From Petrolisthes cinctipes (Eukaryota; Arthropoda; Malacostraca; Decapoda; Porcellanidae), in NCBI GenBank assembly GCA_033782935.1, contig JAWQEG010002475.1, positions 108,501-172,500 on the forward strand: a stretch of 64,000 nucleotides of DNA. The letters run 5' to 3'. The stretch's first letter is position 1. Each line of letters starts with the position of its first letter. The notes under the pieces were generated by a model that saw only the letters and a list, made by a program, of their open reading frames with translations, was not told where the DNA came from and did not search any database. Position numbers and translations under genes: made by a program. Positions 19,683-31,093 of this stretch are shown piece after piece.

Positions 19683-20350
19683 ATGTCCGACAAACGAAGA
19701 AAAACGGAGCTGCCAGGCGTACTTTACAGACATGTCACCATGGAACTCGTTGTTGCTGTTGATCAGGAACTTGCATTGCAACTCCATGTTGATGATAATC
19801 ACCAAATATGGTATTATCGTTTTCCTCGAGTGGAAATATTGAGATTATGTGATGAGCTTCAGAAATTGGAAGAGTTACCAGGCGATCTCATGCTATCCCC
19901 ACTCATATATTGGTTTTAATTGCCTTAAGATTTTATGCAAGTGATGGCTTTCAGAGTGTTGTTGGTCTAGTGTGTCTAGAGTAATAAATAAAGTGACAGA
20001 AGCCCTCTACAGAAAAGCAAGACTGGAAATAAAAATGCCTAGAGGAATAGCTGCCACAACAGACACTAAGCATATATTTCATAGACTAAGAGGTTTTCCT
20101 AATGTAATTGGAACAATTGATTGCACACATGTTCCAATTAAACCACCCAGGGAAAGTGAACATTTGTATGTGAACAGGAAACAGTATCACTCTATCAACA
20201 ACCAAGTTGTTGCCAACAGTGATCAGAGTACTAGTAGCCTACATAACTAATGTGTGTGCAAAATACCCTGGCAGCACTCATGATGCATTTATCTGGAATA
20301 ACTCTCATCTTAGGCAGAGATTTGAGAATGGAGAATTTGGAACTTCTTGA
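19683..20350 (+). pseudogene. PIF/Harbinger (HARBI1-like) transposase remnant
   Basis: Three frames join into one protein: MSDKRRKTELPGVLYRHVTM to LPGDLMLSPLI; then VLIALRFYASDGFQSVVGLV; then VTEALYRKARLEI, RGFPNVIGTIDCTHVPIKPP, EHLYVNRKQYHSIN; then VCAKYPGSTHDAFIWNNSHL, RQRFENGEFG. IDCTH carries the first catalytic Asp and STHDAFIW the second; both match the Harbinger nuclease. At least three frameshifts and loss of the C-terminus (the GD.GY part with the last acidic residue) show that it is dead. The wild-type family is about 350 to 400 residues long. Confidence 0.88.
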
Positions 20351-20687
20351 TATAATCTAACTTCAGGCCTTAATTAACCCCCATCACATGAGCTAAAAGG
20401 AATTCGTCAAGAATTCTGGACTAAATACAATAATACCTATGTTTCTAGGAAGCATATGGTTAATGTTGATGATCGTTACTGCTATATATCGTAACATATA
20501 TTATGTCACACTGTATACTGTACCACCATGAAGGAATTGTTGATATTTCATACTTACACATTAAATTACTATATATATTCAACTGATGCAAGTTAACTTT
20601 GCTACTTTACCCCACAGTCGTCAGTAGTGTGTCCAAGTGAAGTCCCCATAAACTTCATTGCTTATTAGTAACATAAAGTTATTATAC

Positions 20688-20842
20688 GTTTCAGCGCCGG
20701 ACAGACGGTGTTTTTCGTAAATATCTCTTAAACGAATCGTTGTATCAATATAATATTTCAGCACACTGTCTTTAACACCCGGGCGTAATTTATGGCTGAC
20801 ATACCATATTACTATATGTGTTATGTTAGGAGTTTACTGAGT
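20688..20842. repeat. Left arm of about 153-bp inverted repeat
   Basis: Pairs with 22969..23121 at high identity: GTTTCAGCGCCGGACAGACG at one outer end, GTAATTTATGGCTGACATAC toward the inside. Weaker similarity continues inward (CACACCATTCCTTCCTTCCC against the inverse of GGTTAGGAATGG). The arms enclose 2.1 kb including the LINE fragment. Confidence 0.8.
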
Positions 20843-20898
20843 GATATTAAGCCTAATCCAGTCATCATATCTAAGGCGTTATAGAGAATCGGACGAGT

Positions 20899-21630
20899 GT
20901 GGGGTACTCGTGTAACCCCTCCACCAACACCCCGAAATCCCCCCACACCATTCCTTCCTTCCCTACCCCAATATCTCATTATCCCCCTCCCCGTTTCACT
21001 CTTCACCCCCAAGGAACTAAATCTGGACCACTATGCTTCCTCATGCTGATTAATGATGCCCTCACCGACACCCAGCATCGATGGAAATACGTGGATGACT
21101 GCACGGTTGGCATCCCAGTCAACACCAGAACACCAGATTACAATCCACTGCAAGCCACCCTTGACAGGCTGCAGACGTGGACAGAGCACAACAACGTCTC
21201 CATCAACCACACCAAGACCGTGGTGATGCACGTCTGTACCTCATCTGCAGCTGTACCGCCCCCCCAGCTCACAATTGGCCCTCATCCACTCCAAGTCATC
21301 CACTCCTTTAAGCTTCTCGGCATCACTGTGGATGACCTATTATCATGGAAGCAACATGTCGCTAGGTTGGTCAAGGTTACCTCATACAAGCTGTACATGC
21401 TGCGCAGACTCAGGTCTCTGGGGACTCCAGCCATGTATGAGCAAGCCCTTAGCAAGTTCGGGGAAGGCTTGCTACGTAACCCACGCCACCGTCACCTCCT
21501 ACCACCTAACGCCCCTCCACCAGCCAGGGCTACCCGACACCAAAACAAACTGGTGCCGCTCAGAGCCCCTCGCACTGACCGCTATCGTCAGAGCGCTATT
21601 CCCACTTTAGTGCGAAAAATAAACACATAG
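20899..21630 (+). pseudogene. Non-LTR retrotransposon reverse transcriptase, 3' part, internally deleted
   Basis: The reading frame has GTKSGPLCFLMLINDALTDT, HRWKYVDDCTVGIPVN, NNVSINHTKTVVMHVC, FKLLGITVDDLLSWKQHV and YMLRRLRSLGTPA. KYVDD is the catalytic (F/Y).DD motif of the palm; FKLLGI..D..L.WKQHV is the thumb region of LINE polymerases. After GTPA the frame jumps to SKFGEGLLRNPRHRHLLPP and LVPLRAPRTDRYRQSAIPT, normally the C-terminal tail of such proteins, so some 60 to 80 codons are missing. The first 40 residues, before GTKSGP, are unrelated pyrimidine-rich sequence. A 3' tail with (ATT)n follows at 21728. The element is 5'-truncated and inactive. Confidence 0.85.
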
Positions 21631-21727
21631 ATTATTTTGTCTCCAAGTTGTAGCATAAGATCTTAGAATTAATATTAATCTTCCCCCCTGTAAATTTTCA
21701 GTCTCTGACTGCCATGTAAATAAACCG

Positions 21728-21762
21728 TTAATTATTATTATTATTTTATTATTTATTATTTA
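21728..21762. repeat. (ATT)n tail of the LINE remnant
   Basis: AAACCGTTAATTATTATTAT followed by more ATT-like units, directly after the 3' UTR of the LINE fragment. Short tandem tails of this sort are usual at 3' ends of several LINE clades. Confidence 0.7.
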
Positions 21763-22350
21763 CACCATCCCTCTTCCATTTTTTATTTTTTTTATGATAG
21801 TATGTATATACGTATCGTTCATTAGTAATATTGTTTAATACAGTTACCGTTGTGTGTGGACATGAAAACCAGGGTGGGTCAAATGACCATTAAAGCAATA
21901 GCTAATCCCGTTGTTAATGGCCGTATAGCCGGATAATAACCCACGTGTCTAAGGCCACCAGAAAAATTATTAATTTTGGTTTTGGGCAACTAAATATAAT
22001 CGTTCATGGTTGCTTCATGTGTTCTTTACCTTTTTAAATAACCAATTTATGCCTTAATTGAATATTCACAGTCTCCCGTATCCCCTCCCCCTCTCTCTGA
22101 GGTATGAGGTACCCCCCAGTCCGAGGCTATGACTCAAGTAGTGACAGGGTAGAAATCATTGACTGCCGAGGCGCACCTATTAGCAACAATGTTGTCCATT
22201 TGCCCCCGTGGATGCAGGGCAGCGTTTGTTCTTCGTCTTGCCACATTGTACAAACGTGAAAGCCAGTGATGATGAAGACGATGACGTTTTCCTTGACAGT
22301 GATTGTGAATAAATTTTGATTTATCATGTTTGCATCATTAAATCCTACAC

Positions 22351-22352
<2 letters not shown>

Positions 22353-22439
<87 letters not shown>
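22353..22439. repeat. (AT)n microsatellite, about 43 units
   Basis: Pure TA/AT dinucleotide repeat. The long Ile-Tyr reading frames through it are artefacts. Confidence 0.97.
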
Positions 22440-22443
<4 letters not shown>

Positions 22444-22968
22444 GGTGATAATATAAATATAAAAGGGACAAGTCAACAAAATAACATTATTAACTGGACC
22501 AAGTTGACATTTTATAATGAATAGGTACACAGTATCTAATAACTTTTCCTAGAAGGTCCAGACCACAGGTAATGCCAGTACATCGTGTTCACTTGCATGG
22601 TTGACCATAAGGACTGCAAACATGGACCTTCTACATACTACATGTATGTAAACATGCTGTTGTACAGTAATTATCAAAGTGAAATACGTCTTGCCTCTAT
22701 AGAATTGTACTGCACCATACTCTTAGTTAATAATCATATCTATACATATACATCTACATAACATTCTAATATATAATACAGTGATGGAAGAAATAGGGAG
22801 GGCCACGAGTGATGAGGGAGGCGAGGAGCTAGGGGGAGAAGAGGAGGAGGGAGGGGTGAGAAGGGGGGGATGTAGTTGTGGTTAGGAATGGTTTGGGAGG
22901 GTGTTGGGGGGGGCCACACTTTCCTTCGAATGCGTCAATATGACTGGCTGGCTTTGTGCTATTTTTCA

Positions 22969-23121
22969 CGAGTAAACTCCTCGCATAACACATATAGGAA
23001 TATGGTATGTCAGCCATAAATTACGCCCGGGTGTTAAAGATAGTGTGTTGAAATATTATATTGATACAACGATTCGTTTAGGAGATATTTGCGAAAAACA
23101 CCGTCTGTCCGGCGCTGAAAC
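22969..23121. repeat. Right arm of about 153-bp inverted repeat
   Basis: Inverse of 20688..20842: GTATGTCAGCCATAAATTAC, GATACAACGATTCGTTTA, CCGTCTGTCCGGCGCTGAAA. The two arms may be the ends of one foldback element or two inverted copies of one repeat; I cannot tell without other genomic copies. Confidence 0.8.
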
Positions 23122-23850
23122 AGATAGTAGCTACTTTTGATATTTTGCAAAGTTTTCACAGATTACTTTAAAACCCACAGTCCTATTCACCCTATTCAAA
23201 ACTTGTACAGTATATTCTAAATGTTTTCCCCAAATAAACAGCTACAACAGATCGAGGCTCTTTCTCTAAAAAAGGATTTCTCTGTAGTAAATGGAATATA
23301 TACTGTGTAATGTATGAAAAAAGGCATTGCTGGACTAAAAGAGAATTAATGAGGGAAAGAAAACAGTTGATTAGACATTTTTTCTGTATTACGGCTGTAC
23401 TCCGCTGCAGAATTAAGTGCAAATAATTTATAATGCTTTGTAGAGCATTCTCCTTCACTGTTTACAAAATAATAATATCAGCGGATGGGAGATCCTTGCG
23501 TCTGATTGGTTGGACTCTTTTGTTACCGACTTCGTGATTGGTTAGCAGACGACAAGATAAAATAAAGTAGAGCCATCTACCGTCAAAATATGAACTACGA
23601 ATCACGGTGAGGATAACTTCTCGCTCCCTTACGATTGTTTAGTGAATAGACCTTAAGCGGCGCGCTGCCGTTATCGTAAGGGAGCCTCAGCGCCACTCCC
23701 TTATGGGAGCACTTAAGGGAGTGTTTAGTGAATCCGGGCCCTGAATTCCACCGACAAACTTTAGGAATATACCCTCCATCGAAAAATAAACCCACAATAT
23801 TCTATAGTGAAATTATTATTTTCTTGTAAACGTGTGGTAGCCCAAGTCAG

Positions 23851-23922
23851 TACACTTTGCTGCCAGCCGAACAACGGACCAAAGGTGTTGGGGCACCAGT
23901 GTTTAGCTGGCAGCAAAGTGTA
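23851..23922. mobile_element. 72-bp palindromic TA element
   Basis: TACACTTTGCTGCCAGC at the left and its exact inverse GCTGGCAGCAAAGTGTA at the right, with a TA at each end. Too small to code; a minimal Tc1/mariner-type MITE is the best guess. Confidence 0.6.
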
Positions 23923-24310
23923 CATACCTAGTTCACTAACCAAATAACAACATATTTATGACTGATTGAACTGATTGCATTACCTTCGGCAAACGGATCT
24001 GTTTGTGGCAGTAATTAACGTTGCCTATGTCGAACCTCAACAGTACCATGAATAAAGAAATAATTATATAACGCAAACTAAGGGCTTGTGTCCGTCTGTT
24101 TCTTGGTCTGTCCAGCTGTGCACGGTTGATTAATTAAGCGGCTGAATCCAGGAGGCTATACAATTATTCCACTTACGCAACTTGGCACAAGAAAGAGCGC
24201 AGATAGGTGGTACAGGCCTCCGAGATTGTAAATAAAATACTACTATTACTTTCAGAGACTCTGGCGAGCTAGCCAAGTTATAAATTCTATAGACGATTCA
24301 CGTACATTCA

Positions 24311-24452
24311 GGAGCACTAATAAGTATACAGCTTTGGTGGAAGCTTTGAACAGTCCAATTCACCAACGAAATAATCCCGATGGAGACATTATTGTGCATC
24401 TATTTACTGTCTCTGGGTATTTGAAGCACACCTGAATACTTATTAGTGCTTG
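24311..24452. repeat. Small inverted repeat around 110-bp centre
   Basis: GGAGCACTAATAAGTA at 24311 pairs with TACTTATTAGTGCTTG at 24437; ATTCAGG / CCTGAAT extend the similarity. Possibly a palindromic MITE; ends not defined. Confidence 0.4.
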
Positions 24453-24465
24453 TGACTGTAAATAC

Positions 24466-24530
24466 GGTGGCCCAGTGTACTGGCCTGTGTACCGAGAGGT
24501 CGGTGGTTTGCGCCCCAGTTTGAGATATCA
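24466..24530 (+). mobile_element. tRNA-like head of a SINE
   Basis: GGTGGCCCAGTGTACTGGCC resembles a polymerase III A box (TGGC..AGT.GG) and, about 35 bp on, GTCGGTGGTTTGCGCCCC resembles a B box (GGTTCGA.TCC). The pair is not a foldable tRNA, so a tRNA-derived SINE head is more likely. The body and tail are not defined. Confidence 0.45.
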
Positions 24531-24648
24531 AGGTGGACACGGACCGTGGAGGTGGATAACCCTAGCCAGTGTTTCGGGCTTGTATATCATGGATTGGGCT
24601 GTCTCCTCCTCATTGGACCGCATATCTGCTTGTGGAATTGAGGGGCAT

Positions 24649-26050
24649 GATCCGCCCGCATTATTCCACTTTGTATACTGGCTCGTCACCACAGCTCATT
24701 AGCCTACATGACACCACAGTCATTAGCCTACATGACAACTCATCATCGCAATAGGGAATTTTCTAAACTCGTGGTTGCCACCAGGTGGCATCACAATCGG
24801 CGGTTCATCGCGCACACAAGCAAAATATTCCTTCAGAGTCATTCTATACACAAAAAAAGTGCATCGAGCTTAAATGATACATATTTCTACACAATTCTTT
24901 CTAAGTAGTAAAACACAGGTAAAATAGTACTATTCGTGATCAAAAGGAGTTAAGTTGATTTTCTGGTGAAATTGGCATTCAGATTATTTGGCCATCTCGG
25001 GTATACCAAACAGGTACACCATTGATTGGAAACAAAGTAAATGAAAATACAATAAACATAAAAAGAACATGCAGGTCATAGTTAAAACTCCGAATTACAT
25101 AGATCAACTTCCTGGTTTATTGAAATACATATTTCAATTGAGAATAGGCAACTCGAATGTGCTGGCGAAGTAGTCGAATCGTATAGCAACTATCCACCGT
25201 TTCCTTTGTCCAGCTTCTTTGGGGAATATGTGGCCCCCATGTCTATTAACACATTGAGGGACACAACACGATGATGGCATGGTTGATAAAGTTGATTGTT
25301 GAGGTCTTGAGGAGTGAGGACTCTCCCTCTCGGATGTTTGTTTTGGTTCCAACTCGCTGAGTCTCGCTCGGCTACTTTTGCCTTGTCGCTCACTTGGTGA
25401 AGGAGATGCTAATATCTCCACAAAAATAACTATATCTATATATTACCATGTTACTGGGTATGTTACGTCATAATATGTAGTACAGTCTTAATCATATTTA
25501 TTTGTATTGTCCAAATAAATAGATTTTAGCCTTGGCATATGCCTTACTTTAAATATCGACAGCAGAAGGTCGATAATCACGAAACAAAAATATCTAATTT
25601 AACCAACTTATCTCAAAATTATCCATACAGGGTATTAAAAAGTCGATGCAGGATTTCGAAAGTATCATAATGATCAAGGTTCTATGCATTTGTATGCTGA
25701 TGGGATTTTAAAAAACAATATTTTAGCTCATGTCCCATGAACTGACTGCACAGCAGTGACATCTAGCGGATTAGTTTCAGAAATTCCCCATTGTTGTAAA
25801 GACGTGTGCCATTTGAGCAAGAAACATAAAACACGACTTTAAAAGGCTTTATTTTTCATTCACAGTTATTTTTATTGACAATTACACTGGCAGCAATAAA
25901 GAGGAACAAATATAAATATTTAATATGTATATGTTACTTGGCAATACTCCATGACGTCATAGCCAAGTGATGGGTGACGTCAGCACTGGCTGTGTTGGCT
26001 GCCTGGGAGCTGTGGTAACGAGCCAGTATACAAAGCGGAATAATGCGATC
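24649..26050. repeat. Pair of inverted repeats (24649..24697 and 26007..26050)
   Basis: Left arm GATCCGCCCGCATTATTCCA, TTTGTATACTGGCTCGTCAC; right arm is its inverse (GTAACGAGCCAGTATACAAA, GCGGAATAATGCGATC). They enclose 1.3 kb with the THAP-like fragment. They could be the ends of a DNA transposon or two inverted copies of a dispersed repeat. Confidence 0.6.
25134..25280 (-). pseudogene. THAP-type zinc-finger fragment
   Basis: The frame from the ATG at 25280 reads MPSSCCVPQCVNRHGGHIFP, then KEAGQRKRWIVAIRF. It shows the start of a THAP C2CH domain: MP..C.V..C..R near the N-terminus, H.FPK, and the RKRWI helix. The second half (C..H and the AVPTIF box) is missing; the frame runs into unrelated sequence and a stop. 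An in-frame Met 47 codons upstream exists, but that part is Ser/Glu-rich and not THAP-like. It could be a remnant of a THAP-bearing (P-element-like) transposase or a host THAP pseudogene. No splice donor was found at the break. Confidence 0.6.
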
Positions 26051-26250
26051 CGCCCTCCTTCCTTATCGTATATCCCCAGTAAATACCAAGAAATAAAAGC
26101 TGTTTTCTCATCAAGCGGAAACAGCGTACACATTCATTACTCATCTCTTTGGTTACAGCAGTATGTTGTGTCATGTTCAAACACCTGCGCTGCATTGATA
26201 TATATGAATATTTAAATGCAGCCAGCGTGGGAGACGACCCTGTGACGTCA
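25952..26250. promoter_or_regulatory. Three TGACGTCA (CRE) palindromes
   Basis: Perfect TGACGTCA octamers at 25952, 25975 and 26243. This is the consensus CREB/ATF site. By chance an 8-mer occurs about once in 65 kb, so three within 300 bp are notable. They precede a possible first exon at 26690..27248, which suggests a plus-strand promoter, but that is inference. Confidence 0.45.
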
Positions 26251-26689
26251 TAGCAGGTGTCGGCAAACAGCAGATTTTGAAGGAAGCCTGCTGATCACTT
26301 TGATGTTTCCACGCTAGCAAGGAATCGCTGGAATAAATTGCTTACCAATTTCATGTAGAGAGAAATGAACTACATGTGTGAAGCTTCTAGCGAACGACGT
26401 ACTTTATTTACGCACCCGTACGTGCTTTGTAAAATGAAATATAAAAAGGATGGGTTGAGGCTATGAAACTGGTTGATGGAGCGAGCATAGATTATACTAT
26501 ATTTTTTTTGTAAAGTGATATAACTTCAGGGCTTAAATTTTATATGAAGTATCAACAACAGCTTCGTCAGTATACAATATTTCTGGCAACATAGTGCCAT
26601 GAAGGATAACAAATCAAGGCAATGTCAGGGAAAATAAAATATGTTGTTAACACGAGATCTGGCAACCACTAGTCACTCTCTTTCATTCC

Positions 26690-27248
26690 CAGCAGCAGCC
26701 CTGTGTACACCATCCATTGGGCTCACTATGGCTGGGTAAGGAAGGCTGCCTGCTCTGTCCACGGCTAGTGCTAGTCTCTGCTGCACTGCCTCTGCTGTAT
26801 GCTCTGCCGCTCTGGCTGAGACTGGCTATGCTCAGCCTCAGCCAGCCAGGCGAGCCAGCCTCAGTCAGTCAGTACTGTCAGTCAGTGGTTGTTCAAACGG
26901 GCGAGGTGAAGCACGTACGGGGTGGCTGTGACGGTCGTGATAGGGTACTGCTTGTTTTTAGTGTGGTTTCTCTCGTTTTACATTAATCTACATTAATGCT
27001 GTGACCCTTTTATATCAGAGGTTGTTGTGGAAACGTTGTCTGGTAAAAGTGCAGTGAAAGAAACCATCAGAAATAGTGAAAATTTGTGGAAAAGACAAGA
27101 GATAATATGAAATTCCCATTCTTGTGTGTTCCACGACGCTCGTGTGTTTATTTCATCATCGATTTTGTCATATTTATAATCGTTTGGCATGCCACTGTTC
27201 TCAGACCATGAATTTACTAGTCACTAGAACACATTAGCGAAGTGGCAG
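26690..27248 (+). other. Candidate 5' non-coding first exon of a plus-strand gene
   Basis: The block is richer in GC, CTG and CAG motifs than its neighbours (26690..26960) and ends at a consensus donor GTGGCAG|GTAAGG at 27249. No open reading frame here has recognisable similarity, so if it is transcribed it is probably 5' UTR. No TATA box or acceptor partner was identified. Confidence 0.25.
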
Positions 27249-27249
27249 G

Positions 27250-29490
27250 TAAGGAAGCCACGGTAGGCCTGGCAAGGATAACCTATTGTTTTTGTTTCAT
27301 CCATGTAGATTATTTAATATAGTGAGTGACTGGGTGGCCTCGGTGCCATACACTGTTGCTAACTTGTGTCCTGGGTTAGGGATTCATAATATTATACCGG
27401 TTGGTAACTGACCTGTGTTCGAAGTTGTCATTTGGAGTATTCAGCACGTGTTTATCTTCATTTGTGGCGTGTAGGTGTGTCTGTATGTTTAAACCTATGC
27501 CTACTGTTTCATAACATTTGATGTGCTCTTTGTTTAATATTATCGTTAACTATACTTCATTTCAAATATTGTTGATTTACATAATTATTTTCATGGCATT
27601 ACATTACATTTAGCCTACAGAAAACAGAATGGTTAACACGAATATTAACTGTGTTTCCGATAATTATCTGGCACGTATTTATCACAGCCGGTTTACCAAA
27701 CGGTTTTGTATCTGTTTGTTTTTCTGTAATATATTACTGGAGGGGTCTTTATATCCGATCCTGAATAATTTAGCCTGTGTAAGGAACGAAGCTGTTTCCT
27801 AAGAATAATTTTACCTGGACTTTTCCAACATTTCTTAATTTTTAATGCATATTGTTGGGTATTCTGTTCATCTGATTTCAAAATATTGTGTAATGAAAGA
27901 ACTTTTAATATGACCTTACCTAACCAAACCCCAGATGTTGCCTCGGTTCTAATTAATTAAGGTTTAAGTTATAACTCGGTTGCGTAGGGTAGCCTAGGTT
28001 AGGTTAATGTAATTTTGGTCAAGTTTGATCAGGTTAAAGTTAGATAAAGTTATTCTAATGCGAAATACAAAATATCAAACTGTGGAGAGGACAGTGTATG
28101 GGGGGGGGGGGGGGTCGTTTGCATTAGGAAAGAAGAAATGTTTAATTTTTACTTTCATCTACCCCTATCATATTGGAGAAGGGCAAGAGATTTTTTTCCG
28201 GAGGGGGGGGGGGGTGCACCTATGCAATACTGTCAATGGTAGAAATCATGTTAAATACAATAATATGAATGTTACGCCACATTTTGGTAGAAAACCTCTT
28301 TTATGACGTCATTGCAAGGACGTCATTATGAACAGTGAAATCGGTTAAAGCTGTATATATCATGGAAACCTACAAACCCTCGCTGAAAACGGCAACATTC
28401 AGGTGATGTCCCGGTACCTTAACTCTGAACCTCCTTTGTCACCTGACCTACTGTAACACTTGTACAGTACAAAGACATCTTTATTTTCGTAGAATAACAA
28501 TAACTGCACTTGACCTTTTTTCGTGTTTTTGAAGGGATTTTAACACCAAGGAAGGCCAGCATCACGCTGTGTATACGACACTGTCTTTCGCTTTTTTTTT
28601 TTTAGTTGTTCCGTTAAAATGCTAAACTATGTTCTAAAAACAGTTATAATGTTTTCAGAGGTTCATTGTCGGGAGAATTACATAATTATACGATTCGGGA
28701 TCCTCGGTTGGACAACTATTAGTTTAGGGTAGTTATCAGTAAGTAGGCTACATGTTAGGTTTCCTGTCAAGTTATCGAACACATGATGATTCCCCGTGCA
28801 TCCTGTCTAATTAGGCTACCAGCTTTTCCTTCGTTATCTAGCTGGCCTGTATTAGTAAGCAGTAGCCAGTCTTCCGCGTGCTAATTATTGCCACGTAAAC
28901 ATCGATATCCAATTGTCAATATTGATCATTGTTTCCCAGTACGGTAGGCTGCGGTAGCTACACACAGAGGCCTACGTTGTTGGTCATTTTTGTTGCTTAA
29001 TTATTATGTACTATGCTTTAATCGAATTAATAAATATTCACTTGTAAGATTTCATTTTGGCCCACAAGGTTAAATGTGGTGTTGTTGACTCTTATTTGTA
29101 CCATACAATGTTTGTCCTCTCAGAAGAAGGCATTGTCAGCATTGGCTGACACTTGACTTTCAGGTGTCTGAATGTTTCGAACTAACGCTAATCAGGTAAA
29201 AAAAACATGCGAACGATTACCTACTCTTAATTGTAGCAATAACAGTACTTTTCATGCATTATCTATGAGTTCAATAGTCTCTCGCAACGAGTAAGCAACG
29301 TGTTACAATGTCTATTTTTTATAAGGTTACTGATGTCTGACATTACGGTACTTGTAATGTGTGTAAAGTATGGTACACTCGTGATACATAATTTCTGACC
29401 AGGAGGTAAGCCAGTCCGTGTAAAGGCTAATTAATTAAGGTTATGGCCACGAGTATTTGTTTAAAGCCAGACAACCGGAGCTGATAAATA
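27250..29490. other. No gene recognised
   Basis: Mostly AT-rich single-copy-looking sequence. G homopolymers of 10 or more occur at about 28100 and 28202. CTAGGTTAGGTTAATG near 27992 is too short to be telomeric. No splice-compatible coding exon was found. Confidence 0.5.
28304..28326. promoter_or_regulatory. CRE palindrome plus half copy
   Basis: TGACGTCA at 28304 followed by GGACGTCATT ten bases on. It belongs to the same sparse cluster as the three sites near 26 kb. Confidence 0.35.
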
Positions 29491-29497
29491 TGGGAGG

Positions 29498-29722
29498 TAC
29501 AGTCGGCGGCAAATGTCCTGTCACCACATCTGCCAAGTCATGAAGTAAGTATGGAAATATAAATTATGCTTCATGGGCGTAAACAGAAAAAAAACACAGA
29601 GAAATATATAGATTTACCCCCTAGATGTCGTATTTCTGTATTGTGAATGTATTTATTCGATGATTAACCTTTGTTATATTTTAAAAAGTGTTGAGTGAGG
29701 CGACAACTTTTGCCGCCGACTA
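29498..29722. mobile_element. Tc1/mariner-like MITE, uninterrupted copy
   Basis: Left end TACAGTCGGCGGCAAATGTC, right end GACAACTTTTGCCGCCGACT followed by A. The interior has CACATCTGCCAAGTCATGAA, shared with the interrupted copy at 1122..1818. TA boundary. No transposase. Confidence 0.75.
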
Positions 29723-29739
29723 GCCTATATACAGTTGTG

Positions 29740-29764
29740 GAGAGAGAGAGAGAGAGAGAGAGAG
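29740..29764. repeat. (GA)n microsatellite
   Basis: Twelve GA units. Confidence 0.9.
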
Positions 29765-29859
29765 ACGGATATGGACCATAGACAGCAATTCATCTGTTTT
29801 TTTGTGTTGTCATGCTACTTGCTGAGTAACCATTCCCTCTCCCTACATAATTAATTCTC

Positions 29860-30018
29860 TTAAAGGGATAATACACTATTGCTTCACTGGAGTTGGTTTA
29901 TTGCAACAAAGTATGCCAGGAAACAGATCTACATGAACAAAAATAATGGAGGCCTGTTGCTTGGAATAGTTTGGAGGACTCGGTTGCTCCAGATTTACCA
30001 ACTCCGTAATACCCCCCA
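29860..30018. mobile_element. TTAA foldback element, type A
   Basis: Left TTAA at 29860, then AAGTATGCCAGGAAACAGAT and return arm GTTGCTTGGAATAGTTTGGA, GGTTGCTCCAGATTTACCAA. The right end is CCCCCC without TTAA. Confidence 0.7.
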
Positions 30019-30699
30019 GAAGCTGACGGCCAAGAGAAGATGGAGTCTGGAATGCAACTGACGTAGAGAGCGAGAGTTGCCCTAATATAATTTTATAGAT
30101 TCACAGCTGTGTTTTCAAGTCGTCTCTCCCCCGCCTTCCCTTCCTCCATCTCACTTTCTTCCGCTCTCTCTCTTTCCTTCTCCCTCTTCTCTATCTGCAT
30201 TTTTCACTATAAAGGCGAAAATTAAGAACTGAAGACAGTAGACCCATTTAGCCTAATGTCCTCACCTGTACCTGTTAGCCTAGACTACATGGCATACTTA
30301 GGAGGAACAAGGCCCTTTATAAATCATAAAACTGGATTAATCAATTTTTTTATGGCCGTCATTGTATTGGGCATAAGACTAACCTAACCATCGCTTTAGA
30401 CCTTACTGTAATCAGTGGACACAACTTTTCCATCAGGTTATTGTCGTCACTATAGTGGACCTTATCTTTTATCAGATGCTTACAGTACATATGGTAGTCT
30501 AGTATTACGTTGTCGCCAAGTCATTGTCATTATCCTCATTGAGTTCTATCATCACGACGGGACAGGAAGCCATATTAGGCCTATATAGCAACAGCAACAA
30601 CAACGTTACCTTATTGTGCACAGTTGCTGACAAATTAAACAAGTCACTCATGACATGCACTCCTGAAACTGGAGTCCGGCCCTTCAACGAGCATAGGGT

Positions 30700-30701
<2 letters not shown>

Positions 30702-30742
<41 letters not shown>
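30702..30742. repeat. Poly(T) run, 41 bp
   Basis: Uninterrupted T homopolymer; possibly the tail of a minus-strand retroposon, though no body was recognised. Confidence 0.95.
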
Positions 30743-30916
30743 CCCTAAAGTAGTGGTAGGCTATGTGTGATGTGTGTTCAGTTCCTTATGCTCGATGAGT
30801 GACCCAATACAAGTAAATCCCTGGATAAGTCTGTCGGTTTCATGTGTTCGCAGCTGTACAGTACTTACATGTAGGCTAATTGGTTTGGTAAGTATAGTAA
30901 CAATTTGGGTACTGAT

Positions 30917-31090
30917 CTGAAGGAGAGGTTCTGTTGTTGGTGAATATTGATCTTAAGGGGAGACTGTTGTTGGTCAATATTGATCTTGGGGAAGGTTCTG
31001 TTGTTTGTGTAAATATTGATCTTCAGGGGAGATTCTGTTGTGGTCAATATTGATTGTATGGGGAGGTTCAGTTGGTGTAGGTGAAAATTG
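30917..31090. repeat. Tandem array of foldback arm ends (about 41-bp unit)
   Basis: Four to five diverged units, each GGGGAGRTTCTGTTGTTGGT followed by GAATATTGATCTTAA. The unit equals the outer 40 bp of a type B arm plus its TTAA. The array leads directly into the complete type B copy at 31094. Confidence 0.7.
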
Positions 31091-31093
31091 ATC

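Larger units (their letters stand above)
19596..23741. mobile_element. Harbinger-like element, broken and filled with later insertions
   Basis: The right end (about 23595..23741) reads, inverted, GGGCCCGGATTCACTAAACA then CTCCCTTAAG, with an internal repeat ATTCACTAAACAATCG then TAAGGGAGCGAG. The left end is worn but has CAATTCACTAACGAGTTAAG and TAAGGGAGCGAGATAAGG just before the transposase remnant. Between them lie the transposase, an inverted-repeat block with a LINE fragment, and an (AT)n tract. The exact left boundary is unsure. Confidence 0.5.

Noticed and set aside
27980..28010. Telomeric TTAGG repeat
   Set aside because: Only two or three TTAGG-like units are present; not an array.
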